A stretch of DNA of 64,000 bases from Nitrospira sp. GTDB lineage: Bacteria > Nitrospirota > Nitrospiria > Nitrospirales > Nitrospiraceae. Location: contig CP092079.1 in the NCBI GenBank assembly GCA_022226955.1, forward strand, positions 1,643,053-1,707,052, in the 5' to 3' direction. The translations under genes were made by a program, and so were the position numbers. Shown piece after piece: positions 9,986 to 20,091 of the stretch; positions within the stretch are counted from its first letter, which is position 1, and the number at the start of each line of letters is the position of its first letter. The notes under the pieces were generated by a model. The model was not told where the DNA came from, made no database searches, and saw only the letters and a program-made list of their open reading frames with translations.

Positions 9986-10590
9986 GCCCAGCCTCCGAAA
10001 TTCTTGATCAGTTGCAGGCCGGCAGACTGGCTCTTTTCCGGATGAAATTGGCAGGCCACGACATTGTCTTTCCAAATGCTCGACACAAAGGGAATGCCAT
10101 AGGTCGTCGTCGTGGCCGCAATCTGCGTCTCGACTGGATCAACAAAATAGGAATGCACAAAATACCAATTCGCGCCGTCCGGGATGCCGGCAAACACCGG
10201 ACAGGCGCGCTGCACAGCCGCCTGATTCCACCCCATATGAGGCACTTTCAATGCCGGATCGGCGGCAAACCGCCGCACCTTGCCAGGGATAATACCCAGC
10301 CCCTTATGCAAGCCAAACTCTTCACTTTCCGTGAACAGCAATTGCAATCCCAGACAAATTCCCAGGAACGGTTTTCCCGATTGAATGGCGGCATAAACAG
10401 AATCCGCCAGATCGTAGCGTTCGAGGTTCGCCATACAGTCGCCGAAGGCCCCGACGCCGGGCAACACGACATGGCTGGCGCTCTTGATCGCCGCCGCCTC
10501 GCGCGTCACCACCGCCCGATGGCCGACGGCCTCAAAGGCCTTGTGGACACTGCGCAAATTGCCCATGCCGTAGTCGATGATCGCGATCAT
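9982..10590 (-). CDS. hisH: imidazole glycerol phosphate synthase, glutaminase subunit HisH
   Basis: A 202-residue class I glutamine amidotransferase that hydrolyses glutamine and channels ammonia to HisF. The catalytic Cys is in FLGICLGLQLLF (near residue 80), and the His-x-Glu pair is in CQFHPEKSQ (near residue 187). The oxyanion segment is LPGVGAFGD. It is the first gene of the hisH-lipoprotein-hisA-hisF-hisIE-HIT string. It is separated from hisB by the TA/HNH block. Confidence 0.98.
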   Translation of the reverse strand: MIAIIDYGMGNLRSVHKAFEAVGHRAVVTREAAAIKSASHVVLPGVGAFGDCMANLERYDLADSVYAAIQSGKPFLGICLGLQLLFTESEEFGLHKGLGIIPGKVRRFAADPALKVPHMGWNQAAVQRACPVFAGIPDGANWYFVHSYFVDPVETQIAATTTTYGIPFVSSIWKDNVVACQFHPEKSQSAGLQLIKNFGGWA

Positions 10591-10716
10591 AGAAATCCAA
10601 TCCGTGCAAAGGAGCTAACAATACCGCAACCAGCGCCCATCCTGCCACTATCAAACTGTGCCCCCGGTTATTACAACGTCGCGATCTCAAACAAGGCGCT
10701 GATCTCAGTCTGAAGA

Positions 10717-10745
10717 TTGACAGGATGGGGGTGAACCAGTAGCCT
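10717..10745 (+). promoter_or_regulatory. predicted promoter of the MNT/HEPN module
   Basis: A perfect TTGACA (10717-10722) is followed after 17 bp by TAGCCT (10740-10745, a weak -10). Transcription would start near 10752, just ahead of the antitoxin gene, giving a very short leader. Confidence 0.35.
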
Positions 10746-10759
10746 GAGCCGAGGTAACG

Positions 10760-11167
10760 TTGGTGTTCGAGATGAATGACAACGAACTGATTCAATACAT
10801 CAGAAAGTTAGTACCAGAGCTCATCGCCCTGTACCGCTTCGGCTCACAGGCCAAGGGGACGGCGCGTCCTGACAGCGACATCGATCTCGCCGTGCTTGCG
10901 CACAGACCGATTCCTCGCGTGCGCCTCTTTGAACTGGCTCAAGACCTGGCCGTGCAACTGCATCGGGACGTCGATCTCATCGATCTTCGCGCAGCCTCAA
11001 CGGTCATGCGGATGCAAGTCCTCTCAACTGGAATCTGCCTTGAGGCTTCAGACGAGCCCGCGCGTCGAACATTTGAGATGTACGCCTATTCCGATTATGC
11101 CCGACTCAACGAGGAACGGCGCGAGATTGTAAAGAGGATTACCGCACACGGACTAGTCTATGGCTGA
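10760..11167 (+). CDS. mntA: MntA-type nucleotidyltransferase antitoxin
   Basis: A 135-residue minimal nucleotidyltransferase with the signature GS-x10-DxD (GSQAKG at 28, D40 and D42). In the characterised MntA/HepT systems this enzyme AMPylates the HEPN toxin on its RX4HXY tyrosine and silences it. The start is unclear. TTG 10760 and GTG 10763 follow a GAGG, while ATG 10772 has a poor site but would suit the predicted transcription start. The stop overlaps the HEPN gene start by 8 nt. It lies on the strand opposite to the flanking his genes. Confidence 0.88.
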   Translation: MVFEMNDNELIQYIRKLVPELIALYRFGSQAKGTARPDSDIDLAVLAHRPIPRVRLFELAQDLAVQLHRDVDLIDLRAASTVMRMQVLSTGICLEASDEPARRTFEMYAYSDYARLNEERREIVKRITAHGLVYG

Positions 11168-11573
11168 CGACGTCGTTCTCAACAAAGCCGCCAACATCGA
11201 ACGATGTCTTCAGCGTATTCAGGAAGAGTATGCCGGGGATCGGCAGAACCTGACCGCGAACCAGACCAAACAAGACGCGATCATTCTCAATCTCCAGCGC
11301 GCCTGTGAGACGGCAATCGACCTGGCTATGTATGTGGTCAGTCAGCGCAAGCTGGGAGTCCCGCAAGATAGCCGCGACGCGTTCACCCTCTTACAGGCCG
11401 CAGGGATTCTTCCGCCCGATCTAGCAACCCGGATGGAACGGATGGTCGGCTTCCGCAATGTAGCCGTCCACGAATACACTCGTCTGAATCTGGATGTGGT
11501 CCATGCCATCATCACCCAACGGCTAGACGACTTCCGCACGTTTTCATCGACGATTGTGAAGGCATGCGCCTAG
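11160..11573 (+). CDS. hepT: HepT-type HEPN ribonuclease toxin
   Basis: A 137-residue all-helical HEPN-domain protein. The catalytic RNase motif RX4HXY is complete (R99, H104, Y106 in RNVAVHEY). Tyr106 corresponds to the residue AMPylated by MntA in the known family. It overlaps mntA by 8 nt, so the two form a translationally coupled toxin-antitoxin pair. The likely activity is tRNA or mRNA cleavage that arrests growth, possibly as anti-phage defence. The pair sits between hisH and hisB. Confidence 0.9.
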   Translation: MADDVVLNKAANIERCLQRIQEEYAGDRQNLTANQTKQDAIILNLQRACETAIDLAMYVVSQRKLGVPQDSRDAFTLLQAAGILPPDLATRMERMVGFRNVAVHEYTRLNLDVVHAIITQRLDDFRTFSSTIVKACA

Positions 11574-11656
11574 CATGATCTCAACACAAATACCTTTTCC
11601 ATTAACCGCGTAACCGCGATGACAAGCAACACCTTCCTGTTCTCTCTACCCGCACC

Positions 11657-12469
11657 TCAATACTTTGCGGAACTTGATGAAGCAGACCCCGAATCTCCCT
11701 TCTGCAATGTTTCTGATCCTACGCCATCAGAAGCTGTCGAGACTATCTCAGAATTCGTTGACCGTACAACACGAATGATTGCCACCGGCCATGGGGAAGG
11801 CGTCCCCACACCACCTTCAAGTCGGTGAACTTCCCTGCCACCAAACACAAAAAATCCGGCCTCCTCAAGCTGCTCCAAAGACCTGCTGAGATGAAAACCT
11901 GTTCGAACCTTTTGAATGGGTTCAAGGTCCCCACTTAGCTCACCCCAATCTCTTGCTTCTTGAATGAAGCCTCCAACTAGCTCTGCCTCTCCGTCAGAAA
12001 CTAATTCATCATGATCGAAAGAGAAGGCAGAGGCCCTATCTACAATGTTCAAAACCTCTCTCCCGCTTGTAAGCCTGACGAGACAGACGAGCGCATTTTC
12101 TTTTATCCGTCTTAGCCTAATCGGTTTTAACTCTGATGCTTCGGCAAGCTTTTCTTGCACCCATTTTTCATGATTGTTTTTGATCTGCCTGAGAATTTCA
12201 GCTGTATATGTTTCATTTTGGTCGTCCACCATCTTATGGTGAGCGCGGCACAAAACCAGCAAGTTTTCATAGGCATCAATTTCATCTATCTCGAAAGAAG
12301 AGTTATGTCGTGGCCCTGTCTTTCTACCAGAGTGAATGTGACATTCTTCTCCAATAAGCGATGCGTCATCGCATACAGTAGCATCAATGGCTAATTCAAG
12401 ACGGCAGATGGCACACCGATTGCCAGACCTGCTCCAAAGCAGTTTCCTTGTTTTATCGCTGATCGCCAT
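11657..12469 (-). CDS. HNH endonuclease domain protein, probably acquired
   Basis: A 270-residue protein with an N-terminal HNH nuclease fold. It has CAIC (C19, C22), ECHIHS (C43, H44), then N69 in YENLLVLCRAHHKMVD with C74, H77 and H78, giving the CxxC...CxxH zinc frame plus catalytic histidine. The C-terminal 150 residues are not recognised and may sense or bind a target. GC is low: I counted 47 G/C in the 120 bases 12121-12240 (39%), against clearly higher GC in the his genes. With the MNT/HEPN pair it suggests a transferred defence-type insert. Its start lies 12 nt beyond the T-run of the hisB terminator. Confidence 0.8.
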   Translation of the reverse strand: MAISDKTRKLLWSRSGNRCAICRLELAIDATVCDDASLIGEECHIHSGRKTGPRHNSSFEIDEIDAYENLLVLCRAHHKMVDDQNETYTAEILRQIKNNHEKWVQEKLAEASELKPIRLRRIKENALVCLVRLTSGREVLNIVDRASAFSFDHDELVSDGEAELVGGFIQEARDWGELSGDLEPIQKVRTGFHLSRSLEQLEEAGFFVFGGREVHRLEGGVGTPSPWPVAIIRVVRSTNSEIVSTASDGVGSETLQKGDSGSASSSSAKY

Positions 12470-12480
12470 ATGCCCTATTC

Positions 12481-12521
12481 AAAAAACTCAAAGGGCAGGC
12501 CTCCTTTCAGAAGCCTGCCCT
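12481..12521 (-). terminator. intrinsic terminator after hisB
   Basis: A 9-bp perfect stem (12492-12500 with 12513-12521, AGGGCAGGC/GCCTGCCCT) and 12-nt loop. On the minus strand it is followed by TTTGAGTTTTTT. It should end the prfA-prmC-murA-hisG-hisD-hisB transcript before the HNH gene. Confidence 0.8.
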
Positions 12522-12557
12522 CGTTTACCCACCATACTTCTTGCTCACAGATTCAAG

Positions 12558-13166
12558 TTACAGCATCCCCTTCGTCGAGAGAACTTTCCCTGCGAGCCGT
12601 TCTTCCGGCAGGGTCGCTTGATCGAGTGCTTTAGCTAGGCCTTTGAAAATGGCTTCCATGATGTGGTGCGGGTTGCGGCCGTACATGAGATTCACGTGCA
12701 GGTTCAGTCCGCCGTGGGTGACAAAAGCCTGAAAGAAGTCTTCGAAGAGGCCCAAGTCGAAAGCCTTGATCTTCCGATCCGGCAGGGCCACGTTGTAGAC
12801 AAGATAGGGTCGCCCGCTGAGGTCCACCGTGATCTGCGCGAGCGTTTCGTCGAGCGGCGCCGAAGCGAACCCAAATCGCTTGATCCCCGCCTTCTCGCCC
12901 AGCGCTTGATGAAACGCCTGGCCCATGACGATCCCGACATCTTCAACCGTGTGATGTTCGTCGATATCGATGTCGCCCTTGGCTTTGACGGTCAGGTCGA
13001 AGAACCCGTGCTTCGCCAATAGTTCCAGCATGTGATCGAAGAAGCGGATGCCCGTGTCGATCTTGCCTTGCCCGCTGCCGTCCAGCGCCCATTCGACGGC
13101 GATGTCCGTTTCCTTCGTCGCGCGATGAATGCTGGCGTGTCTGGGCGCCGCTCCTTGCGTCTTCAT
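12558..13166 (-). CDS. hisB: imidazoleglycerol-phosphate dehydratase HisB
   Basis: A 202-residue monofunctional IGP dehydratase, without the HisN-type phosphatase fusion of enterics. Mn-binding motifs are present in order: [35 protein letters not shown] and [11 protein letters not shown]. The ATG overlaps the hisD stop by 4 nt, indicating coupled translation. Confidence 0.98.
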   Translation of the reverse strand: MKTQGAAPRHASIHRATKETDIAVEWALDGSGQGKIDTGIRFFDHMLELLAKHGFFDLTVKAKGDIDIDEHHTVEDVGIVMGQAFHQALGEKAGIKRFGFASAPLDETLAQITVDLSGRPYLVYNVALPDRKIKAFDLGLFEDFFQAFVTHGGLNLHVNLMYGRNPHHIMEAIFKGLAKALDQATLPEERLAGKVLSTKGML

Positions 13167-14446
13167 GAGAACCTGCTTTCAGCCGACTTGGCATGCGCAT
13201 CGAACCCTTCGATGTGCGCGAGGCGCACGAGATGATCTTTCACCTTCCTCAACTCCTCTTTCGTGTAGTGCACGATATTGCTGGTCTTCACATAATCGTT
13301 GACGGACAACGCGGAGAAAAACCGCGCGGACCCGCCGGTCGGCAACACGTGATTCGGCCCAGCAATATAGTCCGCCACGGAAGGCGGCGTATGCCGTCCC
13401 AGGAACAACGCCCCCGCATGACGTATTTTCTCCAGATAGTCGAACGGATTGTCCACCGACAGCGTCAAATGCTCGGCGGCAATCTCGTTCGCCAGCGCGA
13501 TGGCTTCCTCCATCGTCGCAACGACAAACGCCACCGCATGGCTCGCCACCGACTTCGACGCAATCTTCTCCCGCTGCAGCCCCTTCAACTGCCGATCGAT
13601 GTGCTTCGAGACATCTTTGGCCAGTCGCTCGGACGTGGTGACGAGAAACACTTGCGCCGCTTCATCGTGCTCGGCTTCGCAGAGCAGATCCGCAGCGATA
13701 TGATCGGGCTGCGCATCGCCGTCAGCGACGACTAGCAACTCGCTTGGCCCGGCAATCATATCGATGCCGACCGTCCCATACAGCAACCGCTTGGCCGTCG
13801 CCACATAGATATTGCCCGGCCCGACAATCTTGTCCACTTTTGCAATCGTCTTGGTGCCATACGCGAGAGCCCCAACCGCTTGCACGCCACCAACTCGGTA
13901 AATCTCGTTCACGCCGGCAATATCAGCAGCCACGAGCAAGTAGGGATTGATCGTGCCCTTCTGCGGAGGCGTCACCATCACGATGCGCTCGACCCCGGCA
14001 ACTTTGGCCGGAATGGCGCACATCAGGACAGACGACGGATAAACAGCTTTCCCGCCCGGCACATAAACCCCCACAGCATCGACCGGCGTAATCACCTGCC
14101 CCAGCGTGGCAGTCTCGTCCTGGTACATCCAGGTCTTCGTGCGCTGGCGTTCGTGGAATGCGGTGATCCGCTGGGCGGCGAACCGCAAGGCATCGCCTTC
14201 GTCTTTCCGAATATGATGATAGGCCTCTTTGATTTCTTCCGAAGACACTCTGAGCGCATCGGCCTTGAGCGCGACGCGGTCGAACTGTTTCGTATAGCGC
14301 AAGACGGCACGGTCGCCGCCCCGTTGCACCGCCTGGAGAATTGTCCGAACGGTTTTTTCCACCGCGTTGCTCTGGACGGCCCCTCGCGAAGCGACCTTCT
14401 TCACCGTCGCGGCAAACGCCCGATCAGCCTGCGTAAGAATTTTCAT
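13163..14446 (-). CDS. hisD: histidinol dehydrogenase HisD
   Basis: A 427-residue enzyme that oxidises L-histidinol to L-histidine with two NAD+. It shows [34 protein letters not shown], catalytic [14 protein letters not shown] (Glu/His pair) and [14 protein letters not shown]. Length is typical. It overlaps both hisB (4 nt) and hisG (4 nt). Confidence 0.98.
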   Translation of the reverse strand: MKILTQADRAFAATVKKVASRGAVQSNAVEKTVRTILQAVQRGGDRAVLRYTKQFDRVALKADALRVSSEEIKEAYHHIRKDEGDALRFAAQRITAFHERQRTKTWMYQDETATLGQVITPVDAVGVYVPGGKAVYPSSVLMCAIPAKVAGVERIVMVTPPQKGTINPYLLVAADIAGVNEIYRVGGVQAVGALAYGTKTIAKVDKIVGPGNIYVATAKRLLYGTVGIDMIAGPSELLVVADGDAQPDHIAADLLCEAEHDEAAQVFLVTTSERLAKDVSKHIDRQLKGLQREKIASKSVASHAVAFVVATMEEAIALANEIAAEHLTLSVDNPFDYLEKIRHAGALFLGRHTPPSVADYIAGPNHVLPTGGSARFFSALSVNDYVKTSNIVHYTKEELRKVKDHLVRLAHIEGFDAHAKSAESRFS

Positions 14447-15147
14447 GCGCGATCCTTCGCTGAGGTGGAGGCTCGTTTCGATCCTGACTTGCCGCGTGGC
14501 ATCGAGGGCGTTTTCTGAGATGCCGCCACGGCCTTCCGCAGCCGGCGAATCATATCCATCAACGGCGCATGTTTGAGCTTGAGGCTTGCCCGGTTCGCGA
14601 TGAAACGCGCGGTCGACTGGGCAATCACATCCACTTCGACCAGATCGTGCGCCTTGAGCGTACTGCCAGTCTCAACAAGGTCGACGATCCGGTCTGCAAG
14701 TCCAACCACCGGCGCCAATTCGATCGAACCGTAGAGCTTGATGATTTCAACTGGGACCCCGCGCTGATTGAAAAAGCGCTCGGTGATCCTGGGATATTTC
14801 GTCGCGACGCGAACCTTGGATGAAAATCGATCGCAGGCCACCTCGGCTCGCAGCGCGGCGACCGAGATTCTACACGCTCCAAACAGCAAATCCAACGGCT
14901 CATAGACGTCGCTGTCCTGCTCCATCAACACGTCTTTTCCGACGATGCCGGCGTCGGCGCCCCCATATTCCACGTACGTCGGAACATCGCTGGGCCGCAC
15001 AATCAAGAAGGTGGTGTCGATCTCGGGACAGGGGAAGATCAACCGCCGGCTCTCCCCCGAAAGTCCGGCGCCTTCATAGCCGGCCCGGCGGAACAGCTCC
15101 AGCGTCGGTTCAATCAACTTCCCCTTGGAGAGCGCAATCGTCAGCAT
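14443..15147 (-). CDS. hisG: ATP phosphoribosyltransferase HisG, short form
   Basis: A 234-residue catalytic subunit for the first step of histidine synthesis. It begins MLTIALSKGKLIEPTLELF at ATG 15147, since longer starts lie inside murA. It contains YVEYGGADAGIVGKDVLME and the PRPP loop DLVETGSTLKAHDL. It is the short HisG_S type, lacking the C-terminal ACT-like regulatory domain. Enzymes of this type need the HisZ subunit, which is not in this window. A basic Ser/Lys/Arg-rich tail of about 20 residues extends the C-terminus. Confidence 0.96.
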   Translation of the reverse strand: MLTIALSKGKLIEPTLELFRRAGYEGAGLSGESRRLIFPCPEIDTTFLIVRPSDVPTYVEYGGADAGIVGKDVLMEQDSDVYEPLDLLFGACRISVAALRAEVACDRFSSKVRVATKYPRITERFFNQRGVPVEIIKLYGSIELAPVVGLADRIVDLVETGSTLKAHDLVEVDVIAQSTARFIANRASLKLKHAPLMDMIRRLRKAVAASQKTPSMPRGKSGSKRASTSAKDRA

Positions 15148-15169
15148 AAATCCCTCTAAATAGCCCCCT

Positions 15170-16444
15170 CTAATGGACTCCTGTCGGAGAACTTGCCTTG
15201 CGGCGTTCGATGTTCGCCCCGACCGCCCGAAGCTTCTCCTCAATCCGTTCGTAGCCTCGATCCAGGTGATACACGCGCTGCACTTCCGTCGTTCCCTCGG
15301 CAGCCAAACCGGCCAAAATAAGCCCGGCGCTAGCCCGAAGGTCCGACGCCATGACCGGCGCCCCCGTCAGAGCGGAACGCCCCGTCACAATCAACCGATT
15401 CCCTTCGACGCGAATATCCGCGCCCATCCGCCGCAGCTCTTCCACATGCATGAAGCGGCTTTCAAACACCGTCTCCGTCACCACGCTCGTGCCTTCCGTC
15501 AGCGCCATCAACGCAACCATCTGAGCCTGCATATCCGTCGGAAACCCTGGGAACGGCAAGGTCCTGACGTCCGTTCCCTTCAACCGGCCATTCCGCTTGA
15601 TCCGCACCGTCTGGGCCTCGACCTGAACATCCGCGCCCGCTTCCCGCAACTTCATCAAAACTGCTTCCAAATGAATTGGGCGGCAATGCGTAATCGTGAC
15701 ATCGCCATCCGTGATCGCCCCGGCGACGAGATGCGTGCCGGCCTCAATGCGATCCGGGATCACTTCATGATCCGCCCCATGTAGTTCCCGCACCCCTTCA
15801 ATCGTCAACACATCTGTGCCGGCCCCTGCAATGCGAGCCCCGCGCTTCGTCAGGAACTCGGCCAGATCCACAATTTCAGGCTCTTTCGCCGCATTTTCGA
15901 TGACACTCGTCCCCTCGGCAAGGGAAGCTGCCATCATCAGATTTTCCGTGCCGGTCACCGTGGTGGTATCGCAGTAGATCCGCGCCCCCTTCAGCCGCTT
16001 CGCCCTGGCGGTGATATACCCATGCTCGATGGAAATGTCAGCTCCTAATTTCGCCAGCCCAGCCAAATGGAGGTTCACCGGGCGCGAGCCAATCGCACAG
16101 CCACCGGGCAGCGACACTTTGGCTTCCCCCCAACGCGCGAGCAACGGCCCCAGCACCAGCACCGAGGCGCGCATGGTTTTCACGAGATCGTACGGCGCTT
16201 CCGTAGAGTGAATCACGTCCGCCTTGATGACAGCACGATTGGCCTCATGCGAGACCTGCGCCCCCAGAATGCCGAGGAGTTTCCCCATCGTCAGGACATC
16301 GACCACACGAGGGACGTTCGTAATGACACACTCGCCGCCACCCAAAATGGTCGAGGCCAGGATCGGAAGCGCCGAATTCTTCGCTCCGCTGATCCGAACT
16401 TCTCCCCGCAACCGATTTCCACCTGTAATGACAATTTCATCCAT
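15170..16444 (-). CDS. murA: UDP-N-acetylglucosamine 1-carboxyvinyltransferase MurA
   Basis: A 424-residue enzyme adding enolpyruvate from PEP to UDP-GlcNAc, the first committed step of peptidoglycan synthesis. It has [11 protein letters not shown] near the N-terminus and the catalytic loop [15 protein letters not shown] with the fosfomycin-sensitive Cys. Substrate-binding [10 protein letters not shown] and the C-terminal [15 protein letters not shown] are also present. It lies 22 nt upstream of hisG and 14 nt downstream of prmC in one strand-coherent block. Confidence 0.98.
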   Translation of the reverse strand: MDEIVITGGNRLRGEVRISGAKNSALPILASTILGGGECVITNVPRVVDVLTMGKLLGILGAQVSHEANRAVIKADVIHSTEAPYDLVKTMRASVLVLGPLLARWGEAKVSLPGGCAIGSRPVNLHLAGLAKLGADISIEHGYITARAKRLKGARIYCDTTTVTGTENLMMAASLAEGTSVIENAAKEPEIVDLAEFLTKRGARIAGAGTDVLTIEGVRELHGADHEVIPDRIEAGTHLVAGAITDGDVTITHCRPIHLEAVLMKLREAGADVQVEAQTVRIKRNGRLKGTDVRTLPFPGFPTDMQAQMVALMALTEGTSVVTETVFESRFMHVEELRRMGADIRVEGNRLIVTGRSALTGAPVMASDLRASAGLILAGLAAEGTTEVQRVYHLDRGYERIEEKLRAVGANIERRKASSPTGVH

Positions 16445-16458
16445 CGATGACGTACTTC

Positions 16459-17349
16459 CTATTCCACTCGCCGAGCCACGACCACCCGTTCAATCCCCGC
16501 TGCATCTTCGATGATGCGAAGCGCCGCGTATCCGTCAATCTGTCCAGCCAGCCGCCGAATCATCGGGCCTTGGCTCGCGCCAATCTCCATCACCAGCAAC
16601 CCGCCAGGAACGAGAAACTCCCGGGACTCATGCAGCAACCGTTCGTGAAATTCCGTTCCCTGCGTGCCTCCGACCAACGCCATGCGCGGCTCGAAGATCC
16701 GCACCTCAGGCTCCAAGCCAGCCCAATCCGACTCGGAGATGTACGGAGGATTCGAGACGATCACGTCAACAGAGCCCTCAGACAACTGGCCCTGCAACGG
16801 CATCAGCAGATCGCCCTCCAGCCATTCGATCCTGTCGCGGACCGCATGTCTGGCCGCATTGCTCTTCGCCATCACTAGCGCATCGGGAGACCGGTCGATC
16901 GCAAGGATGCGCGGCTTCGTCAAACCTGTGGCTAATGCGATAGCGATGCACCCGGAGCCCGTTCCCACATCGACAATGGTGGCATCGGAACGAGCTTGCA
17001 CATGGTCGTGAACCTGACGGACCAATAATTCCGTCTCAGGGCGTGGAATCAATACGGCAGGACTGACGGAAAATTCGAGACCGCAAAACTCTTGCGTACC
17101 AAGCACATATTGCAGCGGTTCACGAGCCACTCGCCGCGCCACGACAATCTCGGCACGAGCCCAGGCATCGGAGGAAACAGGCTGCTCGGCCTCGCTCACC
17201 AGCTGGTGGTACCGCACTGCAAGCGCGTGCTCCAGCAGCCACATCGCTTCCTGTGCTGCATTGCTTATCCCGGCTTGCGCCAAAGACTGCCGGGTCCACG
17301 CAACAAGAGCGCCCACGGTTTTCAGCTCTGGCATGACAAGAGCCGCCAT
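16459..17349 (-). CDS. prmC: peptide chain release factor N5-glutamine methyltransferase PrmC
   Basis: A 296-residue class I SAM methyltransferase that methylates the Gln of the GGQ motif in release factors. It has an N-terminal helical domain and [10 protein letters not shown]. The SAM motif is [15 protein letters not shown], and the catalytic NPPY is in [12 protein letters not shown]. It lies 6 nt downstream of prfA, whose product it modifies. A second in-frame Met at 17334 is an alternative start. Confidence 0.97.
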   Translation of the reverse strand: MAALVMPELKTVGALVAWTRQSLAQAGISNAAQEAMWLLEHALAVRYHQLVSEAEQPVSSDAWARAEIVVARRVAREPLQYVLGTQEFCGLEFSVSPAVLIPRPETELLVRQVHDHVQARSDATIVDVGTGSGCIAIALATGLTKPRILAIDRSPDALVMAKSNAARHAVRDRIEWLEGDLLMPLQGQLSEGSVDVIVSNPPYISESDWAGLEPEVRIFEPRMALVGGTQGTEFHERLLHESREFLVPGGLLVMEIGASQGPMIRRLAGQIDGYAALRIIEDAAGIERVVVARRVE

Positions 17350-17355
17350 AGTTCC

Positions 17356-18435
17356 CTATACGTTGGCTGTGTCGATCTGCTGCTGTTGGGCTTTCAACGC
17401 CTGGACAAACTCCTCCAGATCGCCCTGCATCACCAATTCAAGCTTATGCAGCGTCACCCCAACTCGATGGTCGGTCACACGGTTCTGAGGAAAATTATAG
17501 GTGCGGATTTTCTCGCTCCGCTCGCCCGTTCCAACCTGGGACTTTCGATTTTGCGCGATCTCGGCGTCATGCTTCTCCCGCTCCGCTTCCACAATCCGCG
17601 CGCGCAACGTCCGCATCGCTTTCGTGCGATTCTTCAGCTGCGAACGCTCGTCCTGGCAACTCACCACCACCCCGGTTGGGATATGGGTAATGCGCACCGC
17701 CGACTTTGTCGTATTGACACTCTGGCCGCCGGCGCCGGAGGAACAAAACGTGTCGATCCGGAGATCGCCCGGATCGATCTTCACGTCGATTTCGTCTACT
17801 TCCGGCATAACCGCCACGGTGATGGTCGAGGTATGAATTCGACCGGCCGCTTCCGTTACCGGCACCCGCTGCACGCGATGCACACCGGCTTCGTACTTGA
17901 AATGGCTGTACGCCCCCTTGCCCTCGATCAAAGCCGTGATGTTCTTGAATCCCCCAACCCCATTCTCCGCTGCCTCAACCGTGTCGACCTTGAAGCCTTT
18001 TTTTTCCGCGTACCGGATATACGAACGGAATAACTCTCCCGCAAACAATCCGGCTTCGTCTCCACCGGTGCCGGATCGGATTTCCAAAAGCAGACTCTTC
18101 TCATCCCGCGGATCTTTCGGGATTAAGAGTTCTTTAGCCTGCTCTTCCATGGTCGCTTGCTGCCGCTGCAACTCGTTCGTTTCATCCGCCGCCATTTTAT
18201 GCATGTCGCTGCCGGCTGACGGATCGGCGAGAATTTGCGCCGCCTCTTCAAGCTGTCGAACGTTGCCGCGGTAGACCTCGAACATCTGAGCCGCCGGCTC
18301 AAGATCCATCCGCTCTTTACTGAGCTTGTGGAGTTGGGCCGGCTGGCTGACGACAGAGGGATCCATCAGTTGATCGGTCAACTCTTGGAATCGCGACGAC
18401 ACGGACTCCCATTTTTTGAGCAAAGCTGCTTCCAT
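17356..18435 (-). CDS. prfA: peptide chain release factor 1
   Basis: A 359-residue RF1 that terminates translation at UAA/UAG. The catalytic GGQ is in CSSGAGGQSVNTT, and the codon-reading P-x-T tripeptide is PVT (RVPVTEAAGRIH), as expected for RF1 rather than RF2. I prefer ATG 18435 (MEAALLKKW), which has GAGGA 9 nt upstream, over ATG 18444. It is the first gene of the prfA-prmC-murA-his block. Confidence 0.97.
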   Translation of the reverse strand: MEAALLKKWESVSSRFQELTDQLMDPSVVSQPAQLHKLSKERMDLEPAAQMFEVYRGNVRQLEEAAQILADPSAGSDMHKMAADETNELQRQQATMEEQAKELLIPKDPRDEKSLLLEIRSGTGGDEAGLFAGELFRSYIRYAEKKGFKVDTVEAAENGVGGFKNITALIEGKGAYSHFKYEAGVHRVQRVPVTEAAGRIHTSTITVAVMPEVDEIDVKIDPGDLRIDTFCSSGAGGQSVNTTKSAVRITHIPTGVVVSCQDERSQLKNRTKAMRTLRARIVEAEREKHDAEIAQNRKSQVGTGERSEKIRTYNFPQNRVTDHRVGVTLHKLELVMQGDLEEFVQALKAQQQQIDTANV

Positions 18436-18480
18436 CGGTCTCATTCCTCAGGCGCAATCGCACGGACCGGCCAGGCGATA

Positions 18481-18517
18481 AAAACAAAAAGACCCTGCTC
18501 CAACGCGAAGCAGGGTC
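18481..18517 (-). terminator. intrinsic terminator after rpmE
   Basis: A 9-bp GACCCTGCT/AGCAGGGTC stem with a 9-nt loop (18491-18517). On the minus strand it is followed by TTTTTGTTTTT. It separates rpmE from prfA, so prfA needs its own promoter or read-through. Confidence 0.85.
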
Positions 18518-18539
18518 TCTTCTATGACACGTAGAGCGG

Positions 18540-18746
18540 CTACTTGTCCTTCTTCGCGTACTTCTTCTTAAACCGCTCGACCCGTCCTTCGGTGTCGATG
18601 ATTTTTTGCGTGCCGGTAAAAAACGGATGGCAGGCCCCGCAAATATCGACGCTGATCTCTCCGACGGTCGTGCGCGTCTTGAATGAGTTGCCACAAGCGC
18701 AATGGACGGTGGCTTCCCGATACATTGGATGAATACCCTTTTGCAT
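18540..18746 (-). CDS. rpmE: 50S ribosomal protein L31, zinc-binding form
   Basis: A 68-residue L31 of the C+ type, with four zinc-ligand cysteines in [10 protein letters not shown] and [10 protein letters not shown]. It begins [16 protein letters not shown]. The zinc form is usually replaced by a C- paralogue under zinc starvation, and none is seen here. It sits 97 nt downstream of rho on the same strand, a common rho-rpmE arrangement. Confidence 0.97.
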   Translation of the reverse strand: MQKGIHPMYREATVHCACGNSFKTRTTVGEISVDICGACHPFFTGTQKIIDTEGRVERFKKKYAKKDK

Positions 18747-18843
18747 GACCTACGACTCCTTGCCAAACATTCGTTCAGGCTCCTAGCCCCACGCCAGAAG
18801 CAATACACTGTATCCGAACCACAGGGGTAGAAACAAGCGCCTC

Positions 18844-20091
18844 TTATCGATTCATCGATTGCAGGAATTCCTGATTGGTTTTGGTGCCGCCAATCTTGTC
18901 CATGATGAACTCCATCGATTCCACGGTACCCAACGGGCTGAGGACTTTGCGCAAGATCCACATTTTGTTGAGCCGGTCTTTATCCACCAACAACTCTTCT
19001 TTTCTGGTTCCCGACTTGCCGATATCGATCGCCGGGAAGAGACGCTTGTCGGCCAAGCGGCGGTCCAGATGGACTTCCATGTTGCCGGTTCCCTTGAACT
19101 CTTCGAAAATTACGTCGTCCATACGGCTGCCGGTGTCGACCAGCGCGGAAGCCATAATCGTCAAACTCCCGCCATGCTCGATGTTGCGCGCAGCACCGAA
19201 GAACCGCTTGGGCCGTTGCAGCGCGTTTGAGTCGAGACCGCCGGAGAGCACCTTGCCGCTAGGCGGGGCGATGGTGTTGTAGGCCCGCGCGAGCCGCGTG
19301 ATGCTGTCCAGCAGGATCACGACATCCTTCTTGTGCTCAACTAAGCGCTTGGCCTTCTCCAGCACCATTTCGGCGACTTGCGCATGGCGCTGCGCCGGCT
19401 CATCGAACGTCGAACTAATGACTTCCGCCTTGACCTGCCGCTGCCAGTCAGTGACTTCTTCAGGCCGCTCGTCGATCAACAACACAATCAACGTGACTTC
19501 CTTGTGATTCTTGAGGATGGCCCGCGCAAGGGCTTGAAGCAGCATTGTCTTACCGGTGCGAGGAGCGGCTACGATCAATCCGCGCTGCCCTTTGCCGATC
19601 GGCGTCGTCAAATCCATCACGCGGGTGCAATACTCTTCACGGTCAAACTCAAGATTGAGCCGTTCCTCGGGGTAGAGTGGGGTCAGGTTATCGAAGAGGA
19701 TTTTGTCTCTCGACACTTCAGGGTCTTCGTAATTGACCTTCTCAACCTTCAGCAGGGCAAAGTACCGCTCGCTCTCTTTTGGAGGCCTGATCTGCCCGGA
19801 AACCGTGTCGCCGGTACGCAGGTTGAACCGCCGAATCTGGGAGGGCGAGATGTAGATATCGTCGGGGCCTGGGAGATAGTTGGAATCCGGGGCGCGCAAA
19901 AAACCAAATCCATCGGGAAGGGTTTCCAACACACCTTCGCCATAGACCACCCCGTTCTTTTCCGTCTGGCCTTGCAGAATGGCGAAGATCAGCTCCTGCT
20001 TCCGCAGATTAGCGGAGCCTTCGATCTTCAGGTCTCGCGCCACCTCATTCAGGTCGGCGATCGACTTCTGTTTCAACTCCGCCAAATACAT
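18844..20091 (-). CDS. rho: transcription termination factor Rho
   Basis: A 415-residue hexameric RNA-dependent ATPase that ends transcripts. It has an N-terminal SAP-like helical domain and a cold-shock RNA-binding domain ([19 protein letters not shown]). The Walker A is [11 protein letters not shown] and the Walker B is [16 protein letters not shown]. The Q-loop/R-loop region [14 protein letters not shown] follows. ATG 20091 ([10 protein letters not shown]) has GGAGAGG just upstream. ATG 20115 also has AGGAG upstream and would add 8 residues. A long leader precedes it. Confidence 0.97.
   Translation of the reverse strand: MYLAELKQKSIADLNEVARDLKIEGSANLRKQELIFAILQGQTEKNGVVYGEGVLETLPDGFGFLRAPDSNYLPGPDDIYISPSQIRRFNLRTGDTVSGQIRPPKESERYFALLKVEKVNYEDPEVSRDKILFDNLTPLYPEERLNLEFDREEYCTRVMDLTTPIGKGQRGLIVAAPRTGKTMLLQALARAILKNHKEVTLIVLLIDERPEEVTDWQRQVKAEVISSTFDEPAQRHAQVAEMVLEKAKRLVEHKKDVVILLDSITRLARAYNTIAPPSGKVLSGGLDSNALQRPKRFFGAARNIEHGGSLTIMASALVDTGSRMDDVIFEEFKGTGNMEVHLDRRLADKRLFPAIDIGKSGTRKEELLVDKDRLNKMWILRKVLSPLGTVESMEFIMDKIGGTKTNQEFLQSMNR

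Noticed and set aside
11619-11828. Plus-strand reading frame after hepT as a third TA component
   Set aside because: It is antisense to the C-terminal end of the HNH gene and its composition is that of a mirror frame. No ribosome-binding site.
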